NCBI RefSeq assembly: GCF_012272835.1
Contig: NZ_JAAWWK010000003.1
Coordinates: 62,001 to 126,000 of the forward strand
From: Spongiibacter thalassae
GTDB taxonomy: Bacteria > Pseudomonadota > Gammaproteobacteria > Pseudomonadales > Spongiibacteraceae
Direction: 5' to 3'
DNA length: 64,000 nucleotides
Positions 7,498-17,060 of this stretch are shown here, in pieces. Each line of letters opens with the position of its first letter. Within the stretch, counting starts at the first letter, position 1. The notes beneath the pieces are model-generated. The model saw nothing but the letters and a program-made list of their open reading frames with translations. It ran no database searches and had not been told where the DNA came from. The position numbers were made by a program, and so were the translations under genes.

Positions 7498-8193
7498 TCA
7501 GGCTTTTTTTGTCTTCTTTGCGGCGCGACGATTGGGGTAACAGTGGCGGCAGATTTCGCACACGGTGCCGTCGCAGCCCCGTGCGCTGCAATACTCCCGC
7601 CCGTAGTAAATAATCTGCAAATGCAGCGCATTCCAGCTGTCCCGAGGAAAGAGCCGTTTCAGGTCTTTTTCCGTCTGAGTCACATTCTTGCCATTGGTGA
7701 GCCCCCAGCGCTGGGCGAGACGGTGGATATGGGTGTCTACCGGGAAGGCGGGTACACCGAAGGCCTGGGACATCACCACGCTGGCGGTTTTGTGGCCGAC
7801 ACCGGGTAGCTCCTCCAGTGCGTCCATGTCCTGGGGCACCACGCCGTTGTACCGCTCTACCAGAATCTCCGACAGCCGCTGAATGGCTTTGGATTTCTGT
7901 GGTGACAGGCCACAGGGGCGAATAATCGCGCGGATGTCATCGACACTTTGCCGGGCCATGTCGAAGGGGTTGTCGGCCAGGGCAAACAGTGCGGGTGTTA
8001 CCTGGTTGACCCGCTCGTCGGTACACTGGGCTGAGAGCAGTACCGCCACCAGAAGGGTGTAAGGATCCTTGTGATCCAGTGGTATCGGTTGCTCCGGATA
8101 CAATTCCTGCAAGCGGTTAAGGATATAGGCTACGCGCTCTTTTTTTGGCAATGGCTTGAGCGCGGGGCTGGCGGCAGTGGCAGATAGGGTCAT
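7498..8193 (-). CDS. nth: Endonuclease III family DNA glycosylase/AP lyase, divergent subtype
   Basis: The 231-residue enzyme removes oxidised pyrimidines and cuts the abasic site. Visible are the helix-hairpin-helix ELPGVGHKTASVV with the catalytic Lys and PVDTHIHRLAQRW with the catalytic Asp. The C-terminal iron-sulphur region has cysteines at 202, 207, 212, 215 and 218, not the C-x6-C-x2-C-x5-C spacing of classical Nth, so cluster ligation may differ. The start is ATG 8193, which overlaps the dapC stop by 4 bases (ATGA), tying this repair enzyme to a lysine-synthesis operon. It looks unlike pseudomonad Nth and may have come from another lineage. Confidence 0.9.
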   Translation of the reverse strand: MTLSATAASPALKPLPKKERVAYILNRLQELYPEQPIPLDHKDPYTLLVAVLLSAQCTDERVNQVTPALFALADNPFDMARQSVDDIRAIIRPCGLSPQKSKAIQRLSEILVERYNGVVPQDMDALEELPGVGHKTASVVMSQAFGVPAFPVDTHIHRLAQRWGLTNGKNVTQTEKDLKRLFPRDSWNALHLQIIYYGREYCSARGCDGTVCEICRHCYPNRRAAKKTKKA

Positions 8194-9389
8194 GGTGTGA
8201 GTGAGGCTAGTGACGTGACATAGTTTTTGATACGACGAGCGGCTTCCAGACAATTGTCCAGTTCTGCTACCAATGCCATGCGCACGTAGCCATAGCCGGG
8301 GTTTTCACCGTCAACCTCACGGGAGAGGTAGGAACCGGGCAGCACGGTGACGTTGAACTGCTTAAACAGACCGCGGGCGAAGTCTTCGTCGGCGATGGGA
8401 GTTTTAGCCCATAAATAGAATGAGGCGTCAGGTTGGGAGACGTCGAGACAACCGTCGAGCTCGGCCAGCACCTGAGCGAATTTGAGACGGTACAGGTCGC
8501 GATTCGCCCGAACGTGGGTTTCATCGGCCCAGGCTGCCGCACTGGCCAGTTGGGTTTGTACCGGCATGGCACAGCCATGGTAGGTGCGATAGAGCAGGAA
8601 GTCGGCCAGTATTTCGGCGTCGCCGGCGACAAAACCCGAGCGCAACCCCGGCAGATTGGAGCGTTTGGACAGGCTGTGAAATACCACGCAGCGGCGGTAG
8701 TCGTCGCGGCCAAGTTCTGCGCAGGCCTGCAGCAGGCCTGGAGGTGGTGCCTCTTCGTCGAAGTACAATTCGGAATAGCATTCATCACTGGCAATGACAA
8801 AGTCATACTTATCCGCCAGAGCGATCAGCTTTTTCAACGTCTCCAGATCACACACTGCGCCACTGGGGTTGCCCGGTGTGCACAGATACAGGAGTTGGCA
8901 GCGCTGCCACAGTTCTGCGGGCACGGCGTCGTAGTCGGGAATAAATCCATTGTCGGCGCGACAGGGCAAAAAGCAGGGCTGGGCACCGGCGAGGAGGGCA
9001 GCGCCCTCGTAGATTTGATAAAAGGGATTTGGGCTAAATACCAGGGCATCGTCGCTCGGAGATACCACCGCCTGGGCGAAGGCGAACAGTGCCTCTCGGG
9101 TGCCGTTGACCGGCAGGACTTGATGCTCCGGGTCCAGGTTGTTGAGTGAAAAGCGGGTCGTCGCCCAGTTAGCGATGCTGGTGCGCAGGGCGGGAAGCCC
9201 CTTGGTGGTGGGGTAACTGCTCAGACCGCCAATTTCTGCGCAGAGCCGCTCCGCGACAAAGCTCGGGGCGGCGTGCCTGGGTTCGCCAATGGACAGCGGA
9301 ATGTGGGGCAGAGAACTGTCGCTGCTGCCGAGCAGGGCACGCAACTTTTCAAAGGGGTAGGCTTGCAGGGCCTGAAGGCGTGGGTTCAT
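8190..9389 (-). CDS. dapC: Succinyldiaminopimelate aminotransferase
   Basis: The 399-residue class I/II aminotransferase is predicted to make N-succinyl-L,L-2,6-diaminopimelate by glutamate-dependent transamination. The PLP lysine lies in HSLSKRSNLPG, with LCTPGNPSGAVC and DECYSELYFDE typical of the fold. Its place between glnD and a dapD-proximal block supports DapC over a general aspartate-family enzyme. The start overlaps the glnD stop by 4 bases and the stop overlaps the nth start by 4 bases, so the three are likely translated as a coupled unit. Confidence 0.92.
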   Translation of the reverse strand: MNPRLQALQAYPFEKLRALLGSSDSSLPHIPLSIGEPRHAAPSFVAERLCAEIGGLSSYPTTKGLPALRTSIANWATTRFSLNNLDPEHQVLPVNGTREALFAFAQAVVSPSDDALVFSPNPFYQIYEGAALLAGAQPCFLPCRADNGFIPDYDAVPAELWQRCQLLYLCTPGNPSGAVCDLETLKKLIALADKYDFVIASDECYSELYFDEEAPPPGLLQACAELGRDDYRRCVVFHSLSKRSNLPGLRSGFVAGDAEILADFLLYRTYHGCAMPVQTQLASAAAWADETHVRANRDLYRLKFAQVLAELDGCLDVSQPDASFYLWAKTPIADEDFARGLFKQFNVTVLPGSYLSREVDGENPGYGYVRMALVAELDNCLEAARRIKNYVTSLASLTP

Positions 9390-12055
9390 ATCGCTTGGTG
9401 ACTCGCTTGTTCATCCAGTTCACGGCAGATCGCCTGTTGTATTTCCTCGCACAGAACCGCGTCTTTGATCGGTTGGTTTTCCTCGTCGGTGACAAAGAAA
9501 ACGTCTTCGACCCGTTCGCCGAGGGTGGCGATTTTGGCGTTCTGTAACCGAATGCCGTATTTGTTGAAGATCAGCGCCAGGCGGGCAAGCAGGCCGGGGC
9601 GATCCGGTGTAATCACCTCCAGCACGGTGTGGCCCTTGTTCAAATCCGTGGCCATGCTGGTGCGCGTTGGCGTGGAGAACAAGCGCATTTGCCGGGGCAT
9701 ACGCCGTTGCACATCCTCGGGAGAGCCCTCGGCCAGCTTGAGCTGTTCCTTGAGGAATTTGATGATGTGGTCGATACGTGCCTGATCGTCGCCGATAGGT
9801 GTGTTGTCGCAGCCGAGTACGTAGAAAGTGTCCAGGGTATAGCCTGTGCCGGCGTTGTAAATTCGGGCGTCTTGTATACTCAGGTCCAGCTGCTCCAGTG
9901 CACCGGCCAGCAGGGCGAACAAACCCTTGCGTGCGCGAGTGTGCACGAAGATCTGGGTGGCGCCCTCATGGTCCAGCAGGCCACCCTCTTTAACCAGAAC
10001 AATAGGTTCGTCGGCGGAGGTGCGCTGGGCAATGGCGCGGGCGTGCCAGACGATGTCGTCAATTTGCTCGCGGATAAAGTAATCTTCGCCGGTTTCGCCC
10101 CACAACTCGCGAATTTCAGCTTCGGTAAAGCCATAGTCCTCCAGCTTTTCAATCGCGCCCAGCTGGGTTTCGGCGATCCACTCCTGCTTGTCGATGGGGT
10201 TTTCCAGTCCGCGGCGCAGGGCGCGGCGGGTTTCCGCATAGAGCTGGCGCATCAGCGACGCCCGCCAGGAGGTCCACAGGTTGGGGTTGGTGGCGTTGAT
10301 GTCGGCAATGGTCAGGCAGAACAGGTAGTCGAGGTGCTGCTGGTCACCCATGGTCAGCGCGAAATCGCGAATTACATCGGGGTCTTGTATATCCTTGCGC
10401 TGGGACACCGACGACATTTCCAGGTGTTTTTCAACCAGCCAGGCGACCAGGTTGCTGTCGCGTTTGTTCAGCCCCAGATACTGACAAAATTCCAGTGCAT
10501 CAACAGCGCCCAGGCTGGAGTGGTCGCCCCCGCGGCCTTTGGCAATGTCGTGGAACAGTCCCGCCAGAAACAGCAATTCAGGCTTGGGCAGGCGCTGCAT
10601 AATTCGGCAGGCCATCGGGAAGTGTTTCACCATATCCGGGTAGCGGAAGCGGCTCAGGTTTTTGATCAATTCCAGGGTATGGGCGTCAACCGAGTAGATG
10701 TGAAACAGGTCGTGTTGCATCTGGCCGACGATTTTGCCGAAAGCCGGAATAAACTTGGCCAGCACGCCAAAGCGCTTCATGCGCCGCAGGTTAAGTGCCA
10801 CTCGGCTGGGCGCGCGCAGCAGGTCGAGAAAATAGCGCTTGTTGCGAGGGTCGGCGCGGAATTTGGCGTCGATTAAATGACGGGACTTCCGAATAAGGCG
10901 AATGGTACTGGCGCGAACCCCGTCGATTCCGTCGTGATGGGCCATCAGCACGAAAATTTCCAGTAGGGCTGACGGGGTCTTTTCAAAGACCTTGTCGTTG
11001 CAAACTTCAATATGCCCATTGCGAATACGGAAGCGCGGATTCAGCTCGAGTACGGTTTCGGCCTCGCAGGCGCGCAGAATTGTCTCGTCAAAATGCTGCA
11101 TCAATACATCGTTCAGCTCGCCGAGTTGTTGCGCCCAGCGATAGTACTGTTGCATAAAGCGCTCTACCGCCAGTTTGCCGTCGTCGTCTTCATAGCCGAA
11201 CTGCCGGGCCAGAGTGCGCTGGTGGTCGAACAACAGGCGATCTTCTTCCCGTCCGGCGATCAAGTGCAGGGCGAAGCGCAGTCTCCATAGAAAGTTTTGC
11301 CCGTCTTTCAGGGTATCCAGCTCCTCCTGGCTGAGGAACAGCCTTTCCTTTAGTTCGTCGATGGACTGGGCGCCGAAATGCCTTTTGACCACCCAGCCGA
11401 TCATCTGGATATCGCGCAGGCCACCTGGTGAACTCTTGATGTTCGGCTCAAGGTTGTATTCGGTGTTGGCAAATTTTCGATGACGGTGGATTTGTTCGTC
11501 CCACTTGGCGCGGAAAAATTCCGCGCTCGGCCAGATCTGGTCTGGCCCGACGAGTCCCATCAGCTCGGCGTGCAGATCGCTGTTACCGACCAGTACCCGC
11601 GACTCCATCAGGTTGGTGGCAATGGTGATATCTTCGGCAGCCGCAGCGACGCACTCGCTGATCGAGCGCACACTGTGGCCTATGTCCAGACTGATGTCCC
11701 AGAGCAGGGTAATCAGCGATTCGATATTGGCGGCGTAGTCGTGGTCCTGGTCACGGCTCAGAATTAACAGGTCAATATCGGAGTAGGGGTGAAGTTCCCC
11801 GCGACCATAGCCGCCGACGGCGACAAGGGTAATGTCGTCGTTCCAGCTATAGTTCGACCAGATGCTTCGCATCAGGGTATCGAGGCGATCGGAGCGCAGA
11901 CTGACGAGGTTTTGTATCGGCTCGTCGGCGTAAAAGCGCTCGTTGAGCTCTTCGCGAAGCTCGCTCAGATAGCTTTTGTAGGTTTTAATCAGGTTGCTGG
12001 AGTCGGCGACGGCGCTCTGCAGGCCCTCGCGACTCAATATGGCGCGGCTGTTCAT
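9386..12055 (-). CDS. glnD: Bifunctional uridylyltransferase/uridylyl-removing enzyme
   Basis: The 889-residue sensor adds UMP to PII proteins when glutamine is low and removes it when glutamine is high. The nucleotidyltransferase motif GGYGRGELHPYSDIDLL lies at 81-97 with the catalytic Asp pair. The HD hydrolase motif LFHDIAKGRGGDHS is near residue 500. Two C-terminal ACT domains (about 700-880) bind glutamine; HTVLEVITPDRPGLLARLA opens the second. Length and domain order are normal. It is 2 bases from map upstream and overlaps dapC downstream. Confidence 0.97.
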   Translation of the reverse strand: MNSRAILSREGLQSAVADSSNLIKTYKSYLSELREELNERFYADEPIQNLVSLRSDRLDTLMRSIWSNYSWNDDITLVAVGGYGRGELHPYSDIDLLILSRDQDHDYAANIESLITLLWDISLDIGHSVRSISECVAAAAEDITIATNLMESRVLVGNSDLHAELMGLVGPDQIWPSAEFFRAKWDEQIHRHRKFANTEYNLEPNIKSSPGGLRDIQMIGWVVKRHFGAQSIDELKERLFLSQEELDTLKDGQNFLWRLRFALHLIAGREEDRLLFDHQRTLARQFGYEDDDGKLAVERFMQQYYRWAQQLGELNDVLMQHFDETILRACEAETVLELNPRFRIRNGHIEVCNDKVFEKTPSALLEIFVLMAHHDGIDGVRASTIRLIRKSRHLIDAKFRADPRNKRYFLDLLRAPSRVALNLRRMKRFGVLAKFIPAFGKIVGQMQHDLFHIYSVDAHTLELIKNLSRFRYPDMVKHFPMACRIMQRLPKPELLFLAGLFHDIAKGRGGDHSSLGAVDALEFCQYLGLNKRDSNLVAWLVEKHLEMSSVSQRKDIQDPDVIRDFALTMGDQQHLDYLFCLTIADINATNPNLWTSWRASLMRQLYAETRRALRRGLENPIDKQEWIAETQLGAIEKLEDYGFTEAEIRELWGETGEDYFIREQIDDIVWHARAIAQRTSADEPIVLVKEGGLLDHEGATQIFVHTRARKGLFALLAGALEQLDLSIQDARIYNAGTGYTLDTFYVLGCDNTPIGDDQARIDHIIKFLKEQLKLAEGSPEDVQRRMPRQMRLFSTPTRTSMATDLNKGHTVLEVITPDRPGLLARLALIFNKYGIRLQNAKIATLGERVEDVFFVTDEENQPIKDAVLCEEIQQAICRELDEQASHQAI

Positions 12056-12057
12056 AC

Positions 12058-12849
12058 TTAGCCCTTGTAATACGGCTCATCGGGACGTGCGGTAAGGACT
12101 TCTACGCCGGTTGCGGTGACCGCCAGCGTGTGCTCCCACTGTGCGGACAGGCGGCGGTCTCGAGTGGTTACCGTCCAGCCATCTTTGGTGTTCAGCTTGG
12201 TTTGTTTTTTGCCTGCATTGACCATCGGCTCGATGGTAAAGGTCATACCTTCAGCAAGAACCAGGTCATTGGCGCGGTTGTAGCCCTCGCCGTAATGCAG
12301 CACCTGGGGATCTTCGTGAAAGCCGCGGCCAATACCGTGGCCGCAGTATTCCTCTACCACACTGTAGTGGTTGCCACGGGCGTGTTTGGCGATCACTGTG
12401 CCAATATCGCTGAGGCGGCAACCGGGTTTGACCAGGTCGATAGCTTTATAGAGGCATTCCTGGGTGACAACGCACAGACGCTTGGCATGTTCCGGCACAT
12501 TGCCCACGTAAAACATGCGGTTGGTATCTCCGTGCCAGCCGTCTTTAATCACCGTAACGTCGATATTGAGCAGGTCGCCGTCCTTTAGCACCTTCTTGTC
12601 AGAGGGAATGCCGTGGCAGATAACCTCATTCACCGAGGTGCAGATAGATTTGGGAAAACCGTTGTAATTCAGTGGTGCGGGAATGGCGTCCTGCACATTG
12701 ACAATATAGTCGTGGCAAATCTGGTCCAGCTCGGCGGTGGTGACGCCGGGTTTGACGTATTCGGCGATCATTTCCAGCACGTCGGCGGCCAATCTGCCGG
12801 CGACACGCATCGCCGCGATTTCTTCGGGGGTTTTGATGCTAACAGTCAT
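12058..12849 (-). CDS. map: Type I methionine aminopeptidase
   Basis: The 263-residue cytosolic enzyme removes the initiator Met from new proteins. The two-metal site is complete: the Asp pair in LNIDVTV and GDTNRMF, His in GHGIGRGFHEDP, and Glu in FTIEPMV and WEHTLAV. It is divergently transcribed from rpsB across a 287-base gap, as in many gammaproteobacteria, and is the first gene of a run with glnD, dapC and nth. Confidence 0.97.
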   Translation of the reverse strand: MTVSIKTPEEIAAMRVAGRLAADVLEMIAEYVKPGVTTAELDQICHDYIVNVQDAIPAPLNYNGFPKSICTSVNEVICHGIPSDKKVLKDGDLLNIDVTVIKDGWHGDTNRMFYVGNVPEHAKRLCVVTQECLYKAIDLVKPGCRLSDIGTVIAKHARGNHYSVVEEYCGHGIGRGFHEDPQVLHYGEGYNRANDLVLAEGMTFTIEPMVNAGKKQTKLNTKDGWTVTTRDRRLSAQWEHTLAVTATGVEVLTARPDEPYYKG

Positions 12850-13136
12850 AGTGCGAAGGTCTGCCCTGGGGGTCGGTAAATCAGCAAAGGGTCTGCATTG
12901 TAGACCATCGTCGCAGTATAGGCGAAGACTGCGTAGAAAACGCGTATCAGGCTTTATGTCATGTAGGGCTTGTGGTATAAATACGCGCCCCGAAAGTGCC
13001 GGCCCTGTCGCCGGTTCTCTCTGGGCACTAACGACGCGTACTCACCGACACGTAATCCCGGGTGCTGCAGCAAAGCTGTGGTTGGGTTGCGGGGTGTGTA
13101 CAAGTTCATAACCCGATGAAAATCAAGGAAATTATT
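12850..13136. promoter_or_regulatory. Divergent map/rpsB control region with candidate S2 leader
   Basis: No gene is visible in this 287-base gap. A TATAAA element at 12976-12981 is a plausible rpsB -10; the -35 is weak. The following leader has an AGTGCC/GGCACT outer stem enclosing a GCCGG/GCCGG inner stem (about 12994-13029). In E. coli the rpsB leader is bound by S2 to repress rpsB-tsf, and this leader is a candidate for the same control. The map promoter must read out of the left side. Confidence 0.5.
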
Positions 13137-13883
13137 ATGTCTCATGTAAGCATGCGTGAAATGCTGCAAGCCGGTGTTCATTTCGGTCACCAAACCCGTT
13201 ACTGGAACCCCAAAATGGCACCGTATATCTTCGGTGCGCGTAACAAGATTCATATCATCAACCTCGAGCACACTGTTCCTGCAATGAACAGCGCCCTCGA
13301 CGCCGTTGCCAAACTGGCCGCCAACAAGAACAAGGTTCTGTTTGTCGGTACCAAACGCGCTGCCGGTAAAATCATTGCCGAACAGGCAAATCGCGCGGGC
13401 ATGCCCTTCGTGAGCCACCGCTGGTTGGGCGGAATGCTGACCAACTACAAAACCATTCGTCAGTCAGTACGTCGTCTGCGTGAGCTGGAAACCCAGGCTC
13501 AGGACGGTACTTTTGACAAGCTGACCAAGAAAGAGGCGCTGATGCGTCGCCGCGACATGGAAAAGCTCGAGCGTTCCATTGGTGGTATCAAGGAAATGTC
13601 TGGCCTGCCTGACGCGCTGTTCGTGATTGACGTTGACCACGAGCGTATCGCCATCCAGGAAGCCAACAAGCTGGGTATCCCGGTTATCGGTATCGTCGAT
13701 ACTAACAGCAACCCCGATGGTGTGGACCACATCATCCCCGGTAACGACGATGCGATCCGTGCGATCAAGCTCTATGTTACTGCGGTAGCTGACGTGATTA
13801 TCAATGCCAGTGCCAATGCTGCGGTAGCTGCCGACGAGTTCGTCGAAGTCGCTCCCCAGGAAGGCGAGGCCGCTGCGGAATAA
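13137..13883 (+). CDS. rpsB: 30S ribosomal protein S2
   Basis: The 248-residue product starts [19 protein letters not shown], exact for the S2 family, with AAGGAA upstream of ATG 13137. In-frame codons upstream are not part of the protein. S2 joins the small subunit late, near the S1 site. It is co-transcribed with tsf, with a strong terminator-like hairpin in between. Confidence 0.98.
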   Translation: MSHVSMREMLQAGVHFGHQTRYWNPKMAPYIFGARNKIHIINLEHTVPAMNSALDAVAKLAANKNKVLFVGTKRAAGKIIAEQANRAGMPFVSHRWLGGMLTNYKTIRQSVRRLRELETQAQDGTFDKLTKKEALMRRRDMEKLERSIGGIKEMSGLPDALFVIDVDHERIAIQEANKLGIPVIGIVDTNSNPDGVDHIIPGNDDAIRAIKLYVTAVADVIINASANAAVAADEFVEVAPQEGEAAAE

Positions 13884-13904
13884 TTTCCCGGCCCAACTGG
13901 TAGT

Positions 13905-13929
13905 AAAGGGGGCGAGGCCCCCTTTTTTT
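13905..13929 (+). terminator. Intrinsic terminator/attenuator between rpsB and tsf
   Basis: GGGGGC (13908-13913) pairs with GCCCCC (13917-13922) around a GAG loop and is followed by seven T residues. It lies 22 bases after rpsB and about 65 before tsf, so it probably lowers tsf expression relative to rpsB by partial termination. Confidence 0.85.
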
Positions 13930-13993
13930 GGATATTTACTGCGCAGGCCGAGACATCTGGCCGAAGATGAGCCCAATACAAGAGGATTTTACG

Positions 13994-14857
13994 ATGGCTG
14001 TATCAGCTTCAATGGTTAAAGAACTCCGCGACCGCACCGGTCTCGGTATGATGGAGTGTAAAAAAGCACTCAACGAAGCGAATGGCGATATCGAACTGGC
14101 AATTGAAGAGCTGCGTAAGTCAAGCGGCATGAAAGCGGCCAAAAAAGCCGGTCGTACCGCAGCAGACGGTGTGGTTGCGACTAAAGTTGCTGAAGATGGC
14201 AGCTACGGCATTCTGGTTGAAGTGAACAGCGAGACTGACTTCGTTGCCCGCGACGAAGGCTTCCTGGCCTTTGTTCAATTGGTTGCTGACAAGGCCTTTG
14301 CCGACAAGCAAACTGACGTGGCGGCGCTGATGTCCGGTGATCTGGAAACGGCCCGCGAAGCACTGGTGCAAAAAATCGGTGAAAATATTTCAGTGCGTCG
14401 CATTGAGGTTCTTGCGGCAGAGAGCGGTGTGGTAGACAGCTATGTGCACTCCAACAACCGCATTGCGGTATTGGTTGCGCTGAAGGGTGGCGACGCTGAA
14501 CTGGCTCGCGATGTTGCCATGCACGTTGCTGCGGTTAACCCCCGCGTTGCCCGTGGCGAAGACATGCCAGCGGAAGTGATCGAGAAAGAGCGCGAGATCT
14601 TTACTGCCCAGGCAGCTGAAAGCGGCAAGCCAGCTGAGATCATTGAAAAAATGATCGAAGGTCGGATTCGCAAGTTCCTGTCTGAGAACGCGCTGGTTGA
14701 TCAGGCCTTTGTTAAAGACCCTGAGCTGACTGTGGGCAAGCTGCTGAAAAATGGCGGAGCCGATATTCAGACATTTATCCGCTACGAAGTGGGTGAGGGT
14801 ATCGAAAAAGAAGAGGTCGATTTTGCGGCCGAAGTGGCTGCACAGCTGAAGGGCTGA
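13994..14857 (+). CDS. tsf: Elongation factor Ts
   Basis: The 287-residue guanine nucleotide exchange factor for EF-Tu begins [20 protein letters not shown], the conserved UBA-like N-terminal domain, followed by the [13 protein letters not shown] core motif that contacts EF-Tu. An AGAGGA ribosome site precedes ATG 13994. Expression follows rpsB through the intervening attenuator and ends at the terminator at 14869. Confidence 0.98.
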   Translation: MAVSASMVKELRDRTGLGMMECKKALNEANGDIELAIEELRKSSGMKAAKKAGRTAADGVVATKVAEDGSYGILVEVNSETDFVARDEGFLAFVQLVADKAFADKQTDVAALMSGDLETAREALVQKIGENISVRRIEVLAAESGVVDSYVHSNNRIAVLVALKGGDAELARDVAMHVAAVNPRVARGEDMPAEVIEKEREIFTAQAAESGKPAEIIEKMIEGRIRKFLSENALVDQAFVKDPELTVGKLLKNGGADIQTFIRYEVGEGIEKEEVDFAAEVAAQLKG

Positions 14858-14868
14858 GTCACGCTGAG

Positions 14869-14891
14869 CGGGGCCTGCGGGCCCCGTTTTT
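14869..14891 (+). terminator. Intrinsic terminator after tsf
   Basis: CGGGGCC (14869-14875) pairs with GGCCCCG (14880-14886) and is followed by TTTTT. It closes the rpsB-tsf unit before pyrH. Confidence 0.85.
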
Positions 14892-14941
14892 CATTGGGTC
14901 ATTCGCAGGCCTTGGCACAGTGGGATTTGATGGGGTGAAAC

Positions 14942-15682
14942 ATGTCCAGCCAGAGTCGGGACAAAAAGTACAAGCGTATTCTACTTAAGTTGAGCGGTGA
15001 GGCCCTGATGGGGCAGCTCGGTTTCGGTATCGACCCAAAGGTACTGGATCGCATGGCCCTGGAAGTGGGGCAACTGGTCGGTATCGGCGTACAGGTTGGT
15101 TTGGTTATTGGCGGCGGCAATTTGTTCCGCGGCGCGGCCTTGCAGACAGCGGGCCTGGACCGCGTGACCGGCGACCATATGGGTATGCTGGCGACGTTAA
15201 TGAATGCGCTGGCCATGCGCGATGCGCTTGAACGCAGCAATATTAAATCCTCGGTGATGTCGGCGATTCCCATGAGTGGCGTTGTCGATCACTACGACCG
15301 GCGCAAGGCGATTCGCCTGCTGGGACGTGGCGAAGTGGTGATCTTCGCTGCCGGCACCGGTAATCCCTTTTTTACGACGGACTCGGCAGCGTGTTTGCGC
15401 GGCATAGAGGTTGACGCCGATCTGGTATTAAAAGCTACCAAAGTCGATGGCGTTTATAATGCCGACCCGATGCGTGATGCCGACGCGAAAAAATACGATC
15501 GACTCAGTTATGATGAGGTCCTGGACAAAAAGCTGGAAGTCATGGATCTGACAGCGATTTGCCTGTGTCGCGACCACAATATGCCGCTGCGGGTATTCGC
15601 GATGGAGCAGCAGGGCGCGTTGCTCAGCATCGTTGTGGGCGGTAATGAAGGAACCCTGGTTTCAGCAACACCGAGCTGCTGA
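14942..15682 (+). CDS. pyrH: Uridylate kinase
   Basis: The 246-residue bacterial UMP kinase phosphorylates UMP to UDP. It belongs to the amino-acid-kinase fold, with [13 protein letters not shown] at the N terminus, [11 protein letters not shown], and the nucleotide region [12 protein letters not shown]. Members are hexameric, activated by GTP and inhibited by UTP. It begins the pyrH-frr-uppS-cdsA-dxr run, 22 bases before frr. Confidence 0.97.
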   Translation: MSSQSRDKKYKRILLKLSGEALMGQLGFGIDPKVLDRMALEVGQLVGIGVQVGLVIGGGNLFRGAALQTAGLDRVTGDHMGMLATLMNALAMRDALERSNIKSSVMSAIPMSGVVDHYDRRKAIRLLGRGEVVIFAAGTGNPFFTTDSAACLRGIEVDADLVLKATKVDGVYNADPMRDADAKKYDRLSYDEVLDKKLEVMDLTAICLCRDHNMPLRVFAMEQQGALLSIVVGGNEGTLVSATPSC

Positions 15683-15703
15683 GCCCTGTAAGGAGAAACA
15701 TAC

Positions 15704-16261
15704 ATGATTGATGAATTAAAACAGGACGCCAAAGAGCGTATGGCCAAGGCGATTGAAGCGCTGGGGCACAACTTCAACAAAATTCGCACCGGTCGGGCGC
15801 ACCCCAGTTTGCTGGAAGGCATACGCGTTTCCTATTACGGTTCCGAAACGCCGTTGAGCCAGGTCGCCAATATCGGTGTGGAAGATGCGCGTACCCTGAC
15901 TGTGACGCCCTGGGAAAAGAACATAGTGCCGGATGTTGAAAAGGCGATCATGAAGTCTGATCTGGGTTTGAACCCCAGCACCGCAGGCAGCGTTATCCGC
16001 ATTCCCATGCCGATGCTTACTGAAGAAACCCGTAAAGGCTACATCAAGCAAGCCCGCCAGGAAGCGGAAAGTGCGCGGGTGTCGATCCGCAGTGCTCGCC
16101 GTGAAGTGCTGGCAGATATCAAAGAGCTGCTGAAGGAAAAGGAGATCAGTGAAGACGAGGAGCGTCGTGCACAGGATGACGTGCAAAAAATCACCGATCA
16201 CTATGTTGCCGAAGTGGACAAAGCCTTGGCGGTCAAAGAAAGCGATTTGATGGAAATCTGA
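15704..16261 (+). CDS. frr: Ribosome recycling factor
   Basis: The 185-residue protein, of standard length, splits post-termination ribosomes with EF-G. It shows the family start [20 protein letters not shown], the [12 protein letters not shown] motif and the GDVS-class C-terminal helix [21 protein letters not shown] precedes the ATG. It lies 20 bases from uppS. Confidence 0.98.
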   Translation: MIDELKQDAKERMAKAIEALGHNFNKIRTGRAHPSLLEGIRVSYYGSETPLSQVANIGVEDARTLTVTPWEKNIVPDVEKAIMKSDLGLNPSTAGSVIRIPMPMLTEETRKGYIKQARQEAESARVSIRSARREVLADIKELLKEKEISEDEERRAQDDVQKITDHYVAEVDKALAVKESDLMEI

Positions 16262-16281
16262 TCGGCAAAGAAGCGGTTGTC

Positions 16282-17040
16282 ATGGCAGTTGAAAACGGGT
16301 CGCAGACCCAGGAACCCTCCGCGGTGCCCCGGCATGTTGCCATTATTATGGATGGCAACAGCCGCTGGGCGAAGAAGCACGGACTGAACACCGCAGGTGG
16401 GCACCGAGCGGGCGTCGAAGTGATTCGAGGTCTGCTGGAATACACTCGGGAACGCGGCATTGAGATCGTCACTTTGTTCGCGTTTTCCAGCGAGAACTGG
16501 CAGCGCCCGAGTCTAGAGGTTCAGGCGTTGATGAAGCTGTTCTCAACCTATCTCGATAAAGAAACCAAACAATTGAACGAGGACGGTGTGCGGCTGCGGT
16601 TTATCGGCCGCCGGGATCGTTTTTCCAGTAGTTTGCGCAAGCAAATGGACTACAGCGAACAGGCCACCCGGTTCAATCGCAAAAGTCAGCTGGTGCTGGC
16701 AGTCGATTACGGTGGGCAGTGGGATATCGCCAATGCCACTCGGCAACTGGCGGAAAAGGTGGCGCGGGGCGAAATGCGCAGCGACGAGATCGACGAAGCG
16801 GCGCTGGATAGCTTTATGTCGCTGGCAGATGTGCCCAAGCCGGATTTGTGTATTCGCACCGCCAACGAACAGCGCATCAGTAATTTTTTGCTGTGGCAGT
16901 TGGCCTACAGCGAGTTGTACTTTTGCGACTGCCTGTGGCCTGATTTTAATGAGGCGGAAATGGCGAAAGCCCTCGACGCTTACGCTCGTCGCGACCGGCG
17001 CTATGGCAGCCGGGATAATGATAATCACAGCGATAAGTGA
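16282..17040 (+). CDS. uppS: Undecaprenyl diphosphate synthase
   Basis: The 252-residue cis-prenyltransferase adds isopentenyl units to farnesyl diphosphate to make the C55 lipid carrier for peptidoglycan and O-antigen. The catalytic loop HVAIIMDGNSRWAKK carries Asp24, and the C-terminal DLCIRTANEQRISNFLLWQ motif is diagnostic; the usual Gly-Glu is Asn-Glu here, a mild change. It lies in the conserved frr-uppS-cdsA-dxr order. Confidence 0.97.
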   Translation: MAVENGSQTQEPSAVPRHVAIIMDGNSRWAKKHGLNTAGGHRAGVEVIRGLLEYTRERGIEIVTLFAFSSENWQRPSLEVQALMKLFSTYLDKETKQLNEDGVRLRFIGRRDRFSSSLRKQMDYSEQATRFNRKSQLVLAVDYGGQWDIANATRQLAEKVARGEMRSDEIDEAALDSFMSLADVPKPDLCIRTANEQRISNFLLWQLAYSELYFCDCLWPDFNEAEMAKALDAYARRDRRYGSRDNDNHSDK

Positions 17041-17060
17041 ATTCCGGAGAATAGCTTTTT

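Noticed and set aside
7416-7631. N-terminal extension of the ArsC-like protein
   Set aside because: The extra residues are low-complexity and overlap the end of nth; the ArsC family starts at the ATG at 7415.
9629-10876. Long open frame antisense to glnD
   Set aside because: It is the shadow of glnD codon bias; glnD itself has full domain motifs there.
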